Positions 52,684 to 62,925 of a stretch of 64,000 nucleotides of DNA are shown here, piece after piece. The translations under genes were made by a program, and so were the position numbers. Where the stretch lies: contig JALPQD010000027.1 of NCBI GenBank assembly GCA_023101885.1, positions 6,735,021-6,799,020 on the forward strand, read 5' to 3'. The notes under the pieces were generated by a model, which had not been told where the DNA came from, searched no databases, and saw only the letters and a program-made list of their open reading frames with translations. This DNA comes from Typhlomys cinereus (Eukaryota; Chordata; Mammalia; Rodentia; Platacanthomyidae). The number at the start of each line of letters is the position of its first letter. Positions within the stretch are counted from its first letter, which is position 1.

Positions 52684-53092
52684 TGTTGCAGTTTGCTTGT
52701 CAAAGAATTCACTACTAAATAGCTCAGGAGAACAAGAGCATTTTACTTTTTCTTGCAATTCTGGTTACAGATGATAGTGTAGCTTGACAGGACAGCTCGT
52801 AACAACACTAAGAGTGGAGGGAACTTGCCACAAGATATCCATAGGGATTGCTGAGAGAGGGGCAAACCTCACTCCCCAGACTGCAAGTGCACCGTAGGCC
52901 AAAGTACTGCACCAATCCCCTCCATCTAATCCACATGTCTAGGATATGGTCCCACCCACTGTGGGCTGGGTCTTCCTATATCAGTCACTCTTTTGCAGGC
53001 TTGCTCAGGACTTGCCTTAATGACTAATTATTTACAGATGTGCCCAGAGCTCAGCCTTCAAGTTTCAAGGTAACACCTCCATCTAACTAACA
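52684..53092 (-). mobile_element. MaLR-type solo LTR, minus strand (sister of 45,830)
   Basis: It starts TGTTGCAGTTTGC, the same first ten bases as the LTR at 45,830. TTGACAGGACAGCTCGTAAC, CCCACCCACTGTGGGCTGGG, GATGTGCCCAGAGCTCAGCC and a final AACTAACA follow. No clear target duplication. Confidence 0.83.
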
Positions 53093-53221
53093 CTGAAGGT
53101 GTCAAAGTCCTTGGCCAGCAAGGTTCCAGCTGGTATGTTGCCCTCCATTAATAAATAAGTCCGATCTTAAAGGAATCTGAAACCAACTTAGGAAACAAAA
53201 TGTTTAGTCCTACGTGCTGTA

Positions 53222-53310
53222 AGGTAGACCATCTCTGCCATTGACTGACTATGCAACCTTTTTGAATCATGCGCGGCTTCTGGGCTTCTAATGTCTTCTG
53301 GACTTATGTA
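53222..53310 (+). mobile_element. MIR relic, plus strand
   Basis: CATCTCTGCCATTGACTGAC, TATGCAACCTTTTTGAATCA, TTCTGGGCTTCTAATGTC follow MIR's 'ctctgccactaactagctgtgtgacc…cctcagtttc'. Confidence 0.6.
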
Positions 53311-53864
53311 AGTATTGAGTGGCACATGGCAAAACAAACAAACCAAAAGACAATGAGTTGAAAAAGTTATAAGTTATAACAAGGAGGGCCAGGGTGAGGA
53401 AAGAACTGACATGTTGGAGTCCCATGCCCAAGAGAAAGACCACTCCACTGATGCATTTGCTAAAAGAGCAGAGGAATGTGTTACTGCAACTTGTGAAAAC
53501 TAAGTGTGATTGCTGGTGGGACTGGATTTAGTGCTTTTAGACATTCCTGAAACCTCCAAGTGAAACTGTTCTATTGAGTGCTTTGTAAAACTCGCACACT
53601 GTACATTAAACACTTGAATGTGAGTAGTCAGAGAGCAGAGAGTGTGTGTCTCTCTACTCCCAGATGCCCTGGCAGCAGGCTTGCTTGCTGAATGTGATCT
53701 GTGGTCATCTCAGATGCCTGACATTATGAAAGGCAGGGAACAAGCTCATCTGGGACCATCGCACATGGATCCTCTAGGCACACACAAAGGCTTGCTGTTC
53801 CTTCATCGCGTGAACACTTTAGATCCAAGCCACTGGATTCCTATTACACTCTTTCCTAAAGGGC
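53311..53864. other. unique sequence, nothing recognised
   Basis: Holds the first copy of a 20-base exact word (53,728-53,747) that recurs at 55,164. No supported gene. Confidence 0.4.
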
Positions 53865-54075
53865 TGGGGAGATGACTTAGCAGATGAGGTGACCACCCCA
53901 CAAGCCTGAGGACTGGAGTTCGGATCCCCAGAACCCATGCAAAAGTCGGGCAGGTGTGGCAATCGTCTAGCACTGGGGAGGAAATAAAATACAATCGCAG
54001 GGTAAGTTGGCTCTTAGCCTAGTTGACTGGTCAGCTCTGGGCTTATCCGAGAGACCTGGCCTTAATAAGAAAAGT
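53865..54075 (+). mobile_element. B3-type SINE, plus strand
   Basis: AAGGGCTGGGGAGATGACTT, GGAGTTCGGATCCCCAGAAC, AGTCGGGCAGGTGTGGCAAT, GACTGGTCAGCTCTGGGC, GAGAGACCTGGCC. Confidence 0.9.
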
Positions 54076-54231
54076 GCAAAATGATAGAAGGAGACACTGG
54101 AGACCACTGAGTGGCATTGCAGTCGGGGGTGGTGCAAAGACATTCAGAAGTGCACGAGCTAGACTGGCGTACAGCTGGGCTCCTAGAGCGCCTGCCTGAC
54201 ATGCATTCCACCCCATGCTCCACATCCTGCA

Positions 54232-54362
54232 CCACATAAACCAGCTGCACAGATGCAGCCGCCATGCAAGCACATGGGCTGGAGGCAGCAGTCATGTTCA
54301 AAGTCATCCTCTGCTACATTGTGAGTTCAAAACCAGCCTGGAATACACAAGACTCTCTTTAT
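54232..54362 (+). mobile_element. B1-type SINE 3' fragment, plus strand
   Basis: CATGGGCTGGAGGCAGCAG, CTGCTACATTGTGAGTTCAA, AACCAGCCTGGAATACACAA, GACTCTC. Only the 3' half is clear. Confidence 0.65.
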
Positions 54363-54375
54363 TCTAGACCTCCCC

Positions 54376-54404
54376 TGTGTGTTGTGTGTGTGTGTGTGTG
54401 TGTG
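54376..54404. repeat. (GT)n microsatellite
   Basis: About 14 GT units. Confidence 0.93.
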
Positions 54405-54537
54405 TAATTACTCTTTCCATATATATGTCTCAATACTTCTTTTAATCTCTCTACATATATGCATATGAGCTTCAATCATCTCTATTTATGCCTCCATGTC
54501 CCCCCTTACTCTCTCATATATATACATCAATGTTTCT

Positions 54538-54690
54538 GCCTCTCTATACACATACATGAGCACATATACACATATACACACAAGCATGTACACATAGATT
54601 CACATGCATGCACATACATTCAAATGTACACATGCACACACCCCCACATATACACATGTATGCATACAAATACATATACACAATTCTCCT
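54538..54690. repeat. CATA/CACA-rich simple sequence
   Basis: ACATATACACATATACACAC-type words. Cys/His/Thr/Tyr-rich frames here are artefacts. Confidence 0.85.
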
Positions 54691-55597
54691 ACCAAACAGA
54701 GGCAGGACGCTATATATTTCTTTTCAAATGTCTTTTCTCTATGAAATCCTGTACTCTGAATGTTCCCAGGAGGACTAGAAGAGAAAGACACCATGTGGTG
54801 CCATGTCTTCAAACTGATCATCGAAGAAGATTCATGCAAGTTTGCATAGAGCAGCCAAGGCTCATCCTAGAATGAAAGTCACTATTACATATGACAGGGT
54901 ACAACCTGATGCTTCAGGAAAGTTCGCAGCTTAGCCATTGTTGATACTAACCAGCTAGATGTGAGTGGCAGGACTCATCCAGTCACAATTTCTGTCTCCA
55001 TATTTTTTGTGTCTGTGTGTAACCAATGCATTGACTGAAGACATAAGCAGATACCACTTTTGTTTGCATGACATGTCTGAGACCCAATTCATATTCTATA
55101 AATGAGAACCTTAGTTAAACTTAACTTAAACTTGTGTGAATCTCACTTAAAACTTGCCTAGGCGAAAGGCAGGGAACAAGCTCGTCTTGTGAGCTTGAGA
55201 TACAATTTCATGCTTTCATATAAAGAGGAATCTGTGTTGTACCTTTCCTGTTTCCAAAGACTGATTTCACCATTTGATTCAGGGTTCACTGCTGGAAAAA
55301 AAAAAAAAACAATTCAGATTGATTCTTTGCAGTTGCTGACTTGCAATCTACATTTCTGTACACATATGTGGGCCTGCACACAAGTGATCATGCATATACA
55401 CAGACACATGTACCACACACATGAAATGCCAAAAGCACTGGCTTATAAGGTTCACATTACTATGAAATTAGCAGCTAATAGACCTTTTCCATGGTCTGCT
55501 TGGCAAAAAAAATGAATCCATTGTGCTTTACATCACCTGACAAGTTTAATATCAGACATTCAAGTTCTTTGGAGTGCGTGGCTTTTTTCATTTTTGT
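54691..55597. other. unique sequence, nothing recognised
   Basis: Second copy of the 20-base word at 55,164-55,183 and an A13 run near 55,297. No supported gene. Confidence 0.4.
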
Positions 55598-55609
55598 TTT
55601 TGTTTTTTG

Positions 55610-55765
55610 CTAGATGAGTCCCATCTCAGATTGAAGGCTAGGACATATTCCTATACATTTCCAGGTAATCAACCAAAATCACAGGTGTTCACAGAACTTG
55701 CTTTTCTGTATCCTTGGGGGATTATTATATAGATATCAGCCTTCAATCTGAGCTGGGATTCATTC
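55610..55765. mobile_element. terminal-inverted-repeat element, possible MITE
   Basis: CTCAGATTGAAGGCT at 55,625-55,639 is the exact reverse complement of AGCCTTCAATCTGAG at 55,738-55,752. The match extends outward with two mismatches to 25 bases (ATGARTCCCA plus one variable base outside the 15-base core), and more loosely into T-rich and A-rich flanks. About 98 bases of unique AT-rich DNA lie between the arms, with no transposase frame. I cannot name the family. It might instead be a private palindrome. Confidence 0.55.
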
Positions 55766-55859
55766 GTTTCTGAAAAAAACAAGGAATCCACAAATAAGAA
55801 TACCTGGGCTTTGGGGGCCTTCTCCTCTTCTTTGAGGGCTTGGAATTCTTTTTTTTTTA

Positions 55860-56030
55860 TTATTAAATAAGTTTTCCTCTTTTAAAATTTTGAGATAGGG
55901 TCTCATGTAGCCCAGGCTGACCCAAACTCATTATGTAGCCAAGAATGACTCTCAACTTCTGATTCTCTTGGTCCTTCTGAGTACAGGATGACAGACATGT
56001 GCCACCATGACCAGTTTATGGACCTGAGTC
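55860..56030 (-). mobile_element. B1-type SINE, minus strand
   Basis: TTTTGAGATAGGGTCTCATG, TAGCCCAGGCTGACCCAAAC, GTAGCCAAGAATGACTCTCA, GACAGACATGTGCCACCATG. The ID head is absent, so this is B1 rather than B4. Confidence 0.93.
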
Positions 56031-56351
56031 TCCTGCATGCTCCATCCCAGCCCTCCACCTCTGTGGCTTGTGGTCTGTCCTTTGTTCAAGGCTGTCTTGG
56101 CCTTGATCTCGTTGCTTAATCTAGGAAACCATAAAGAAAGTCCATGTCACCGGGGTGGTCTTAGAGTGTCCACATGGGTGAGGCAAAGATTTTCCTTGTG
56201 GTCACAGTAGTTGAACTTACACGCAAAGCATTGATCTTGTGTCCACATGTTAGCAAACTTGTACTGAGTTAAACTTGCCTAATGTACCAATTCGACATTG
56301 CATTTCAACTCAAAAGATAGTTCATATACCTCTGGTGTTACACACAACAGG
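56031..56351. other. unique sequence, nothing recognised
   Basis: No supported gene or repeat. Confidence 0.4.
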
Positions 56352-56735
56352 CTGGGATCTGAGATCCAAGGCACCCGCTGAAATTTCCAGGTTCTTGTGT
56401 TCCAGGACAAAAGTTGGACCTAGTACTCATGCTTAGAAATAGAAAGGGAAGCAGTTTATTAAGAAAGGGACAGACATACCTGAAAATGTCAGAGGGCAGA
56501 TGAAATGGCCAAAGTCAAAACACTCCTGCTTGGAGAGGACCATGCCCTTCACAGGACATTTAAACTGCACCCCTGTCTCCATATTTTTAGTTCATGGCTG
56601 CTCTGGGCATGCTCTGTGTGCTAAATGTAGCCTAGCTGGGGAAGGGCTTACAGTGTTCTGCCAACTGGCTTTTATATATGTCAGTCTTGATGCTCTTTAG
56701 GTCACACTCTCCTGCTTGAACACTGACTTGATTTT
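56352..56735 (-). mobile_element. old LTR-like repeat, minus strand, sister of 25,420-25,855
   Basis: GGGATCTGAGATCC, GTTCCAGGACAAAAG, AGCAGTTTATTAAGAAAGGG, CACAGGACATTTAAACTGC, CTGCTCTGGGCATGCTCTG, AACTGGCTTTTATATATGTC and CACACTCTCCTGCTTGAACA correspond in order to the copy at 25.4 kb. On the minus strand there is a TATA-like TATATAAAAG near 56,670-56,679 and a TTAATAAAC polyadenylation-like word near 56,456, about 215 bases downstream. No internal region is present. Confidence 0.55.
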
Positions 56736-57160
56736 GTCTACTTCTGCAAGAAGACAAAGCCATTAGCACCTGGTACCCCAAATCTGGAATCAATGACATC
56801 TGAGTGAGTCCTACAGAAGCACCGACTCCTCCTTCAGAGGCGGGGAGCTGGGCATCTACGTGGGAATTCCGGGTTGTCAGCCAGCAGTACTTTAGTTCAG
56901 CAGGTCAACAACCCACCCTTGTGTGACTGCTGTATATCTAAAAGAACTGTTATTCTTGGAGCCATAAAATAATTCTCTGTGTGGAACCTGCGATAATGGC
57001 CCATCAAAGCTGCATAGGTAATCCTATTCGGCTAGCAGGTGTTAGTAATGACCCTTTGGACAGAAAGTCCAAACTCCTAACTTTCCATAGACCTGCCTGG
57101 TCACGGTTGATGCTGGAGATAATTTTTGAATTCTTTATTTTTTAACAGAATGCCTTGATT
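56736..57160. other. unique sequence, nothing recognised
   Basis: Some CpGs (CACCGACTCC, GGCGGGG, CTACGTGGG, TATTCGGCTAG). It may include the remaining U3 of the LTR-like repeat. No supported gene. Confidence 0.4.
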
Positions 57161-57164
57161 GTAT

Positions 57165-57335
57165 ATGTTTTCTTCCCTCTAGCTTCCTTTTCCTCCTTTC
57201 CTCCCACTCTCCCTTCCTCCCTCCTTTTTACCTTCTCTCCTTTCTTCCCTTCCTCTCCTTTATCCATTTCTCTTTCATTCTCTTCTTCCTTCACTTCCCC
57301 TGCCCCTTACCTCCCCACCTCTTACCTTGTCTCTG
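57165..57335. repeat. pyrimidine-rich tract
   Basis: C/T-rich TTCCTCC-type words over about 170 bases. The Ser/Phe/Pro-rich frame is an artefact. Confidence 0.8.
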
Positions 57336-57915
57336 CTCATGTCTCTCATGCCTGCAAACATGAACACCGAGGGGGGGTAGTGGTGACCCCTGACCTTCAG
57401 CCTCACTCAGCTCTTTGCCCTCAGCCAAGTCTTCTCTTTCATCTTCCAAAGTAAGAGGCTGTGAATTGTTCATAAAAGAATATGCCAGCCTACTGTGTTG
57501 GAAGATTTCTGTGGTGCTTTGGTCCTCATAGCCAGGAACTGTGGATTTTATTGCATTTTTGGGCAGCGTGGGATCCCTTTGTATTTCTATCTTTGTCTGT
57601 TGTAGACTGCATCATTGTGACATTGCACTTCTGCTTATGGTGTGGGAATTTTATTTCCTAGACATTGTTGTAAAGTCTACTTTTATTTTAAAGTTTTTCT
57701 TTGAAGCAATAAAGTGGGTTTTTTTTTAGGATTAAGGCAGAGTTATTAGAGGAGAGAGAACGGAACTCATGGACTGCAGACATGGAGTACCACGAAGGAC
57801 AAGGGTGCTCTGGGGAACTCATGGATTCTAGGCATAGAATTATGAGAGGCATGGAGTTGCCAGATTTTTTAAAAAATAAAAAAAATATGCTGCTTAAAAG
57901 CATCTTTCTCCCTTT
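57336..57915. other. unique sequence, nothing recognised
   Basis: T9 and A-rich runs near 57,719 and 57,872. No supported gene. Confidence 0.4.
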
Positions 57916-57916
57916 A

Positions 57917-58259
57917 TGGAATGGTTTGAAAGTGAGTTGCCCCCTACCAGGCTCATGTGTTTACATACCTAGCTGGTATTGGTGTTTAGGTTGTGGCACC
58001 TTTAAGAGGCAGAATCTTGCTGGAGGACCATGCATCACAGGGGGAAGCCTTGGGGTTTTGTGGCCAGGTCCTGCTTGCTATCTCGACGTTTTGGTGCTTC
58101 ACTACCTCCTGGTGACTGCAGTCACTCAGCTTCTGCTTTGGCCCCTGGTCGCCATGCTTTCTGCTATGTGACTTCCATCCTATGTGAACTATACATCTTC
58201 CTGCCTTAAGCTGATACATCAGAGTATGGTCGCACGGCAGGAGACAAAGAGTAACTGCA
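57917..58259 (+). mobile_element. MaLR-type solo LTR, plus strand
   Basis: ATGGTTTGAAAGTGAGTTGC, CATACCTAGCTGGTATTGG, GGTTGTGGCACCTTTAAGAG, CTTGCTGGAGGACCATGCAT, CTCCTGGTGACTGCAGTCAC, AGAGTAACTGCA (end). The polyadenylation region is degraded. Confidence 0.85.
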
Positions 58260-58575
58260 GTCTCCTGGCAAGAGATGTCAAAGGTTCAGTCACTGTAAGA
58301 ATCAAGAACAGTGGAGTGGAGACTGTCCAGGCTAGAAGGAGCCTTCGCCATCTGGGGTGATTCTACATAGCAGCTCAGCTCGTTTCAGAGTTCTTGTTTG
58401 TACTACTGAAGGTCCTTCTTAGTTCCTAACAAACATGGAGGGATAGGAAATAGCCCCTACACACACCTGCCCCTTGTTGCACATTTCATTATTTTCCAGT
58501 GACCAAAGCTTGTGTCTGCGCTTCTCTGCCTCACCTTCCAACTTCCTGTTGTCTTTTCCTTTATGGCCACGATCA
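58260..58575. other. unique sequence, nothing recognised
   Basis: No supported gene or repeat. Confidence 0.4.
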
Positions 58576-58795
58576 TATTCAGAAGTACAGTGAGTCTTTT
58601 GTTTGGTTTTGAGACAAAGTCTCTCCAGGGACTGAAACTTACCAGATGAGTCAAGGTGGCTGACCACGGTGCCCCAGAGATCTAGCTAGTTCTTCCGCAG
58701 CACAGGAGAGGCCACCAGGCCCAGCTTTTTAATGTGGATTCTGGGGATCATACTCACAAGACAAACCCGTCACCACTTGAGCTGCGCCCCGTCCT
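58576..58795 (-). mobile_element. B3-type SINE, minus strand
   Basis: GTTTGGTTTTGAGACAAAGT, CTCTCCAGGGACTGAAACTT, GTCAAGGTGGCTGACCACGG, GATTCTGGGGATCATACTCA, AGCTGCGCCC. The long plus-strand frame at 58,732-59,217 starts in this SINE. Confidence 0.8.
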
Positions 58796-59214
58796 TGAAT
58801 CAGTTCTCTCTTGTACAGGAAGATTATGCCACAGGTTGGGGCAAAGACTCAGAGGGGTGTCAGCCTTCCGCTAGGGCTTGGCTCATCTTCTTAGAGGAAT
58901 GCTTCCTGGCAGGGTTGGGGGTGGGTGAGAAACCCCGTTTATTCATCCCACTCACAGGTTTGCTCCTGACTGACTTGAGATTTGGCCCAGTGGACCTAGG
59001 CAGGCAGTCATGGAAATTGGGTTCATACCAACTTCCAAGCCATCTCCTGGTACTTAGGCAAGTATTAGAAAAATGGAGCTTCTGCCTGCTTCTGGCCAGA
59101 GCTCAGAGATGGCAATCGGCTGCAGCGCAGGAAGGAGTTCTCCCTCCTCTTCAATCAACTTTTGACAGCCCCTCATCCTTGTGCACAGATGGGACACTTC
59201 TGATATTTGGAAAA
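58796..59214. other. unique sequence, no gene supported
   Basis: Open on the plus strand with the SINE before it (about 160 codons in total), but the product has no recognisable domain. Confidence 0.35.
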
Positions 59215-59530
59215 TAAATGTGCTGTGTGAAACCGCCTTATGCTAATCTTTCCAAATTGGCAATTGCCTCAGCCCAGTTGTAAGTACTGCTGCCTTATCA
59301 ATCTGTGTAGAGGTTTCTATGGGAATAGGCTTCGCCTGTCCTTCATTCAGTCAGGAGATGAATTACATCGGGAGGTTGTGGGCCCAGTGCCGGTCACTGT
59401 TAAGCAGTTCTCCTGGTAATTAGGTTCATCTCTATTGCTCCACTAGCCAAAGATTTTTCTGATTTTTCTTTAACTCTTACTGATTTTTTTTAGCTGCCTA
59501 ATCTTACTATGCTGACTTTGTGAAAGAAGT
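59215..59530. other. candidate conserved element
   Basis: Unique DNA with CTTATGCTAATCTTTCC, AATTGGCAATTGCC, TACATCGGGAGG, TGCCGGTCACTG, CTCCTGGTAATTAGGTTCAT and GCTGCCTAATCTTAC. TAAT and CAATT cores repeat and a few CpGs survive. Non-coding in all frames. Confidence 0.4.
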
Positions 59531-59829
59531 ATTTCTTTGTGAATAGATTTGGAAAGACTTTTTCCTGGACTCTATGCTTAGAGCCTCAATCTTTCCTTGT
59601 TATGATAAGGTGGTCATGTATTTTCCTCAGACACATGTGGTTCTTCTAGCATAGAAGCTCTTTAACTTCAGACATCAGCACTCTTCCCCCTCCCCTAAAA
59701 AAAAGAGAAAGAATCACTGTAACCTAGATTCCTGACTCTATGCCCAGGTATGGGTAGGGTCCTGAATTTGCTATTCTAGCTAGTTCCTTAATGTTGCTGC
59801 TGCAGATGTTGCAGAACCTAGAGAGCCAA
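59531..59829. other. unique sequence, nothing recognised
   Basis: No supported gene or repeat. Confidence 0.4.
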
Positions 59830-60204
59830 TGCCGTAGTTTGAGGATGAGTTGTCCCTCCAGGCTCATGTGTTCGCATCCTTAGCTGGTGTTAATATTTGG
59901 CAAGGTCATGGCACCTTTAAGAGGTGGAGACTTGTTGGAGGACGGTAGGTCACAAGGGATGGATGGACCTTGAGGTTTGGTAGCCTGACTTTACTTCCTC
60001 TCAGTTTTCTCTTGCTCTCTCTGCCTCCTGATGACTGCAGTGACCTGAAGCCAGCCTCCTGCTTCTGCCTCCAGCCACGCCTTCTGCTATGCAATTCCTG
60101 CCATAATAGACTATATCCCCTGTGGAACCACAAGCCAAATGAATCTTCCTTTACCTGCTTGTATCAGAATATTGTCTCTCAAGCAAAGAAAACTAACTAC
60201 AGCA
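59830..60204 (+). mobile_element. MaLR-type solo LTR, plus strand, full length with likely target duplication
   Basis: Begins TGCCGTAGTTTGAGGATGAG and ends AACTAACTACAGCA. GTCATGGCACCTTTAAGAGG, TGACTGCAGTGACCTGAAGC, CATAATAGACTATATCCCC and CAAGCCAAATGAATCTTCC (variant of the polyadenylation region) lie between. GCCAA precedes the TG and ACCAA follows the CA, four of five bases alike, consistent with a decayed 5-bp target duplication. Confidence 0.92.
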
Positions 60205-61059
60205 ACCAACTGCTTTCCAGGTCAGCATGAAGCTGCCCGGACGGGGGATGGGCCACAAACCCAGAAAGCATTTCTATGGTTATATGTTCGATGTGTCCCA
60301 GAGGTATTTCCTATGACATGGGTTTAAATGAGACCTGAGGAGTAGACACTCTGGCTATGAATGACTCAGGAGAAGAGTGATAGAAGTAAGCTTTGGGCTC
60401 AGAGTCAACCTGGAAAAGGATGTTGGGCTCCATGGCGCTGACCACAGAGGGGAGCTGAAAGTGTTTTACATACAGGAAGTCATCTTCAACACGATATTAA
60501 TAGTCTTGTAGGATTAGGGTGCAGAGGTAGCTACACTACCCACAGATGACTGTTTCCTGGGTGAATAGAGCTTTCTCTTCAGCAGGACACACTCAGAGAG
60601 TCAGCCAGAGACTCGCACAAACTGCTTTGCTCACTGAATAACCTTTGCTTGTCTGCATATCATGCTAGAAGGCCGACCTCTGTGGCTAATATTATCACTT
60701 TCAAATCATTTGCTTTGCTCTGCTTGACTCCATTCTTGTCTTGACTGCTGTCTGTGTTTGTGCTTGCTGCTGGCTTGGATCATGTGACCTACTGGAACCA
60801 GAGTACTATTTAATCTAAAATTTAGATCTTGAGAAGATGTGATATTTTGTGAGGCAGGGCTAAAACTGTTTGAGAGTCACCATCAAGGACATGAAAGTTG
60901 TCTGTGTATTTCAAGTGTAAGTTTGGGCTGGTATCTATGAGAGAGACTATTTATGCTACTCAGAGGCCGTTTATACTACTAACAGACAAGTTAGTTGCTT
61001 TATTCACAGACACGCCCACTGAAATACCTGCTTTTCCTCTGTAGGACCATGTCCCCAGA
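60205..61059. other. unique sequence, nothing recognised
   Basis: No supported gene or repeat. Confidence 0.4.
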
Positions 61060-61452
61060 TTTAATCTTTCTAGATAAATGATGAAATACCTGACAAGAAG
61101 CAGCTTAAGGAAAGAAGGGCTCGTTCTAGCTCCATTTAGTCCATCATGGTGGGAAAGGCCTGGTGGTTGGAGCTGGAGGCAGGTGGTCATGTGACATGCA
61201 CAGTCAGAAAGCAGAGAAAGAGTGAGAGAGAGGAGAGAGAGAAAGTGAACGCTCAGCTCTCCCCCCTCCTTTTAAATTAAAAAAAATTAATCTAGATCCT
61301 CAACCCATAGAATTCTGATTGCCCTAATTGAGATGGGTCTTCCTCATTTTTTAATCTAGTTTTTTAAAATCTATTTTTAATTAATCTAGATAATCTCTTA
61401 CAGTCCCAAGGGGATTCTAGAGTCCGTAAGGTTCACAGTATTAACAGTCACA
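61060..61452 (-). mobile_element. MaLR-type (MT/ORR1-like) solo LTR, minus strand
   Basis: ATGAAATACCTGACAAGAAG, CAGCTTAAGGAAAGAAGGGC, TAGTCCATCATGGTGGGAAA, GCACAGTCAGAAAGCAGAGA, GGTTCACAGTATTAACAGTC then ACA (end). Same family as 37,056-37,385. A (GA)n patch at 61,205-61,245 and an AT-rich insertion-like patch at 61,270-61,385 disturb the centre. Confidence 0.85.
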
Positions 61453-61914
61453 ATCTTGAGCAAGAGCGATGTGGTCCATGACTGCTATTAGGGATGTTGA
61501 CTAGGTGCCTTTTCTTTGTTTATCAGCAATTTACATTCCATCAAGACCAGAGGCTCTTCCAGGATACTAAAAGGTGTCCAGTATATCTCTTAGGGCTCAG
61601 GGGCCTTCCTTAGCCACACTCAACTTTGTACTTCCACTCAATGTACCATTTACAACACCAGGTAGATCTCCAGCTAGAACAAATGTGAAGCGCTTTCTCA
61701 CCCTTACTAATAGGCAGCTGAGCAATGACCTTAGAAAGAACCATGCTGCTTCTCATAATCACGAGGTATGTCACCTGTCCCTTAGACATGGGGCCTCTTC
61801 CTGTGACTTTTGCTCTGGGCGATAGCAAGACAATTGTGGAACACTTTCTGGCCTTTGAGTCCAAGAAAGAGTCTTTAGAGGCATGCACTGAAGCACTTGT
61901 TCTAAGAATTCCAT
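61453..61914. other. unique sequence, nothing recognised
   Basis: Opposing frames at 61,574-62,033 (plus) and 61,610-61,888 (minus) have no recognisable product. Confidence 0.4.
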
Positions 61915-62160
61915 TTATTTGTTTGTTTATTTATTTAGGCTATATGGTGTATATGCAATGTTTGCGGAGCGTTTCCGTGTGCATGTGGAGGTCAGGTCAG
62001 TACCTTCTTTCTCTCACTGAATCTGGAGCTTAGTGATTCAGGTAGGCTGACTGGCCAAATAATTTCTGGAATCCGCCTGTCTTCATCTCATGGTGATCAG
62101 TGTGTGTACCCCAAGTGCTAAGGGCATCCAAGTCAGGGCAGGGGCTCAATTGTCAGGCTT
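61915..62160 (-). mobile_element. B3-type SINE, minus strand, diverged
   Basis: (TTTG/TTTA)n run, then GTGTGCATGTGGAGGTCAGG, GGAGCTTAGTGATTCAGGTA, GGCTGACTGGCCAAATAATT, CCGCCTGTCTTCATCTCATG. Confidence 0.78.
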
Positions 62161-62204
62161 CAAGATAATGAGGATACCATCTTAAAAATAAACAAGGAAG
62201 GTCC

Positions 62205-62338
62205 CTTTCCAGTGAGATAGCTCAGCAGGTAAGGCAACTGCTTGCAAACTTAACCTTTGTTCAATCCTGTAGCCCACATGGCAGATCTCTCTCTCTCTCT
62301 CTCTCAAATATATAAATAAATAAAAATTTGAAAAATAA
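62205..62338 (+). mobile_element. B2-like SINE, plus strand, internally deleted
   Basis: TCCAGTGAGATAGCTCAGCA, GCTTGCAAACTTAACC, TTCAATCCTGTAGCCCACAT, then a CT run (62,286-62,304) and an AAATAAATAAA tail. The GTAGAAGGAGAGA body segment is missing. Confidence 0.85.
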
Positions 62339-62560
62339 GAATAGTAATGCTATCCAAAACTGATCCCTAGCCTCATATGTACCTGTACACAGATATACAT
62401 ACAAACCACACACTGCACGCACACATGCACAGAAGTGCTTACTGCATGAACAGTGAAGCCTTCAGGACCGAATAGGTTTGCATGTTTACAACTTTCACAA
62501 GTATTATTCAAAAAATAGACGCAGTGATTGAACTCCTGACTAAAAAGTCCTGAGGACTTC
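62339..62560. other. unique sequence, nothing recognised
   Basis: No supported gene or repeat. Confidence 0.35.
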
Positions 62561-62599
62561 TGCCTTTTTAGCCCTGCCCTGTTGCTAGCTCTATTGGTC

Positions 62600-62925
62600 A
62601 TCTTACCACCCTTACCGCCCACATCTCAGAAGGCCAGCAATGCCTTCCCAACTCATCAGACGCTCTGCTGTACTTACAGAGGCCTCTGTTCCATTGCTGC
62701 CTCCCCAAGGGCCTTCCTAATGGAGTCCCAATTCCTGCTTAGCCTCAGTCATAGCAATTTTCCTTCACTGACATAACATCACATACTTATTTATGATGGA
62801 AGTTTCTATCTCCCACGCCTAGTGGCGAACTTCCTGAGACTTCTCTTACCATTGCCTGGAACTGCATCTGAAGCACTGGGAATGCTTAACACAGATTTGC
62901 CAAGTGAGTGAATGGGTAGATTATT
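62600..62925 (+). mobile_element. L2 3' end relic, plus strand
   Basis: CCCAAGGGCCTTCCTAATGG, CATAGCAATTTTCCTTCACT, CACATACTTATTTATGATGG, CTATCTCCCACGCCTAGTGG, CTTACCATTGCCTGGAACTG, GAATGCTTAACACAGATTTG keep L2 order to the terminal 'tgaatg' words. Confidence 0.72.

Noticed and set aside
58732..59217. 161-codon plus-strand frame
   Set aside because: Starts inside a minus-strand B3 SINE, and the unique remainder has no domain or splice support.
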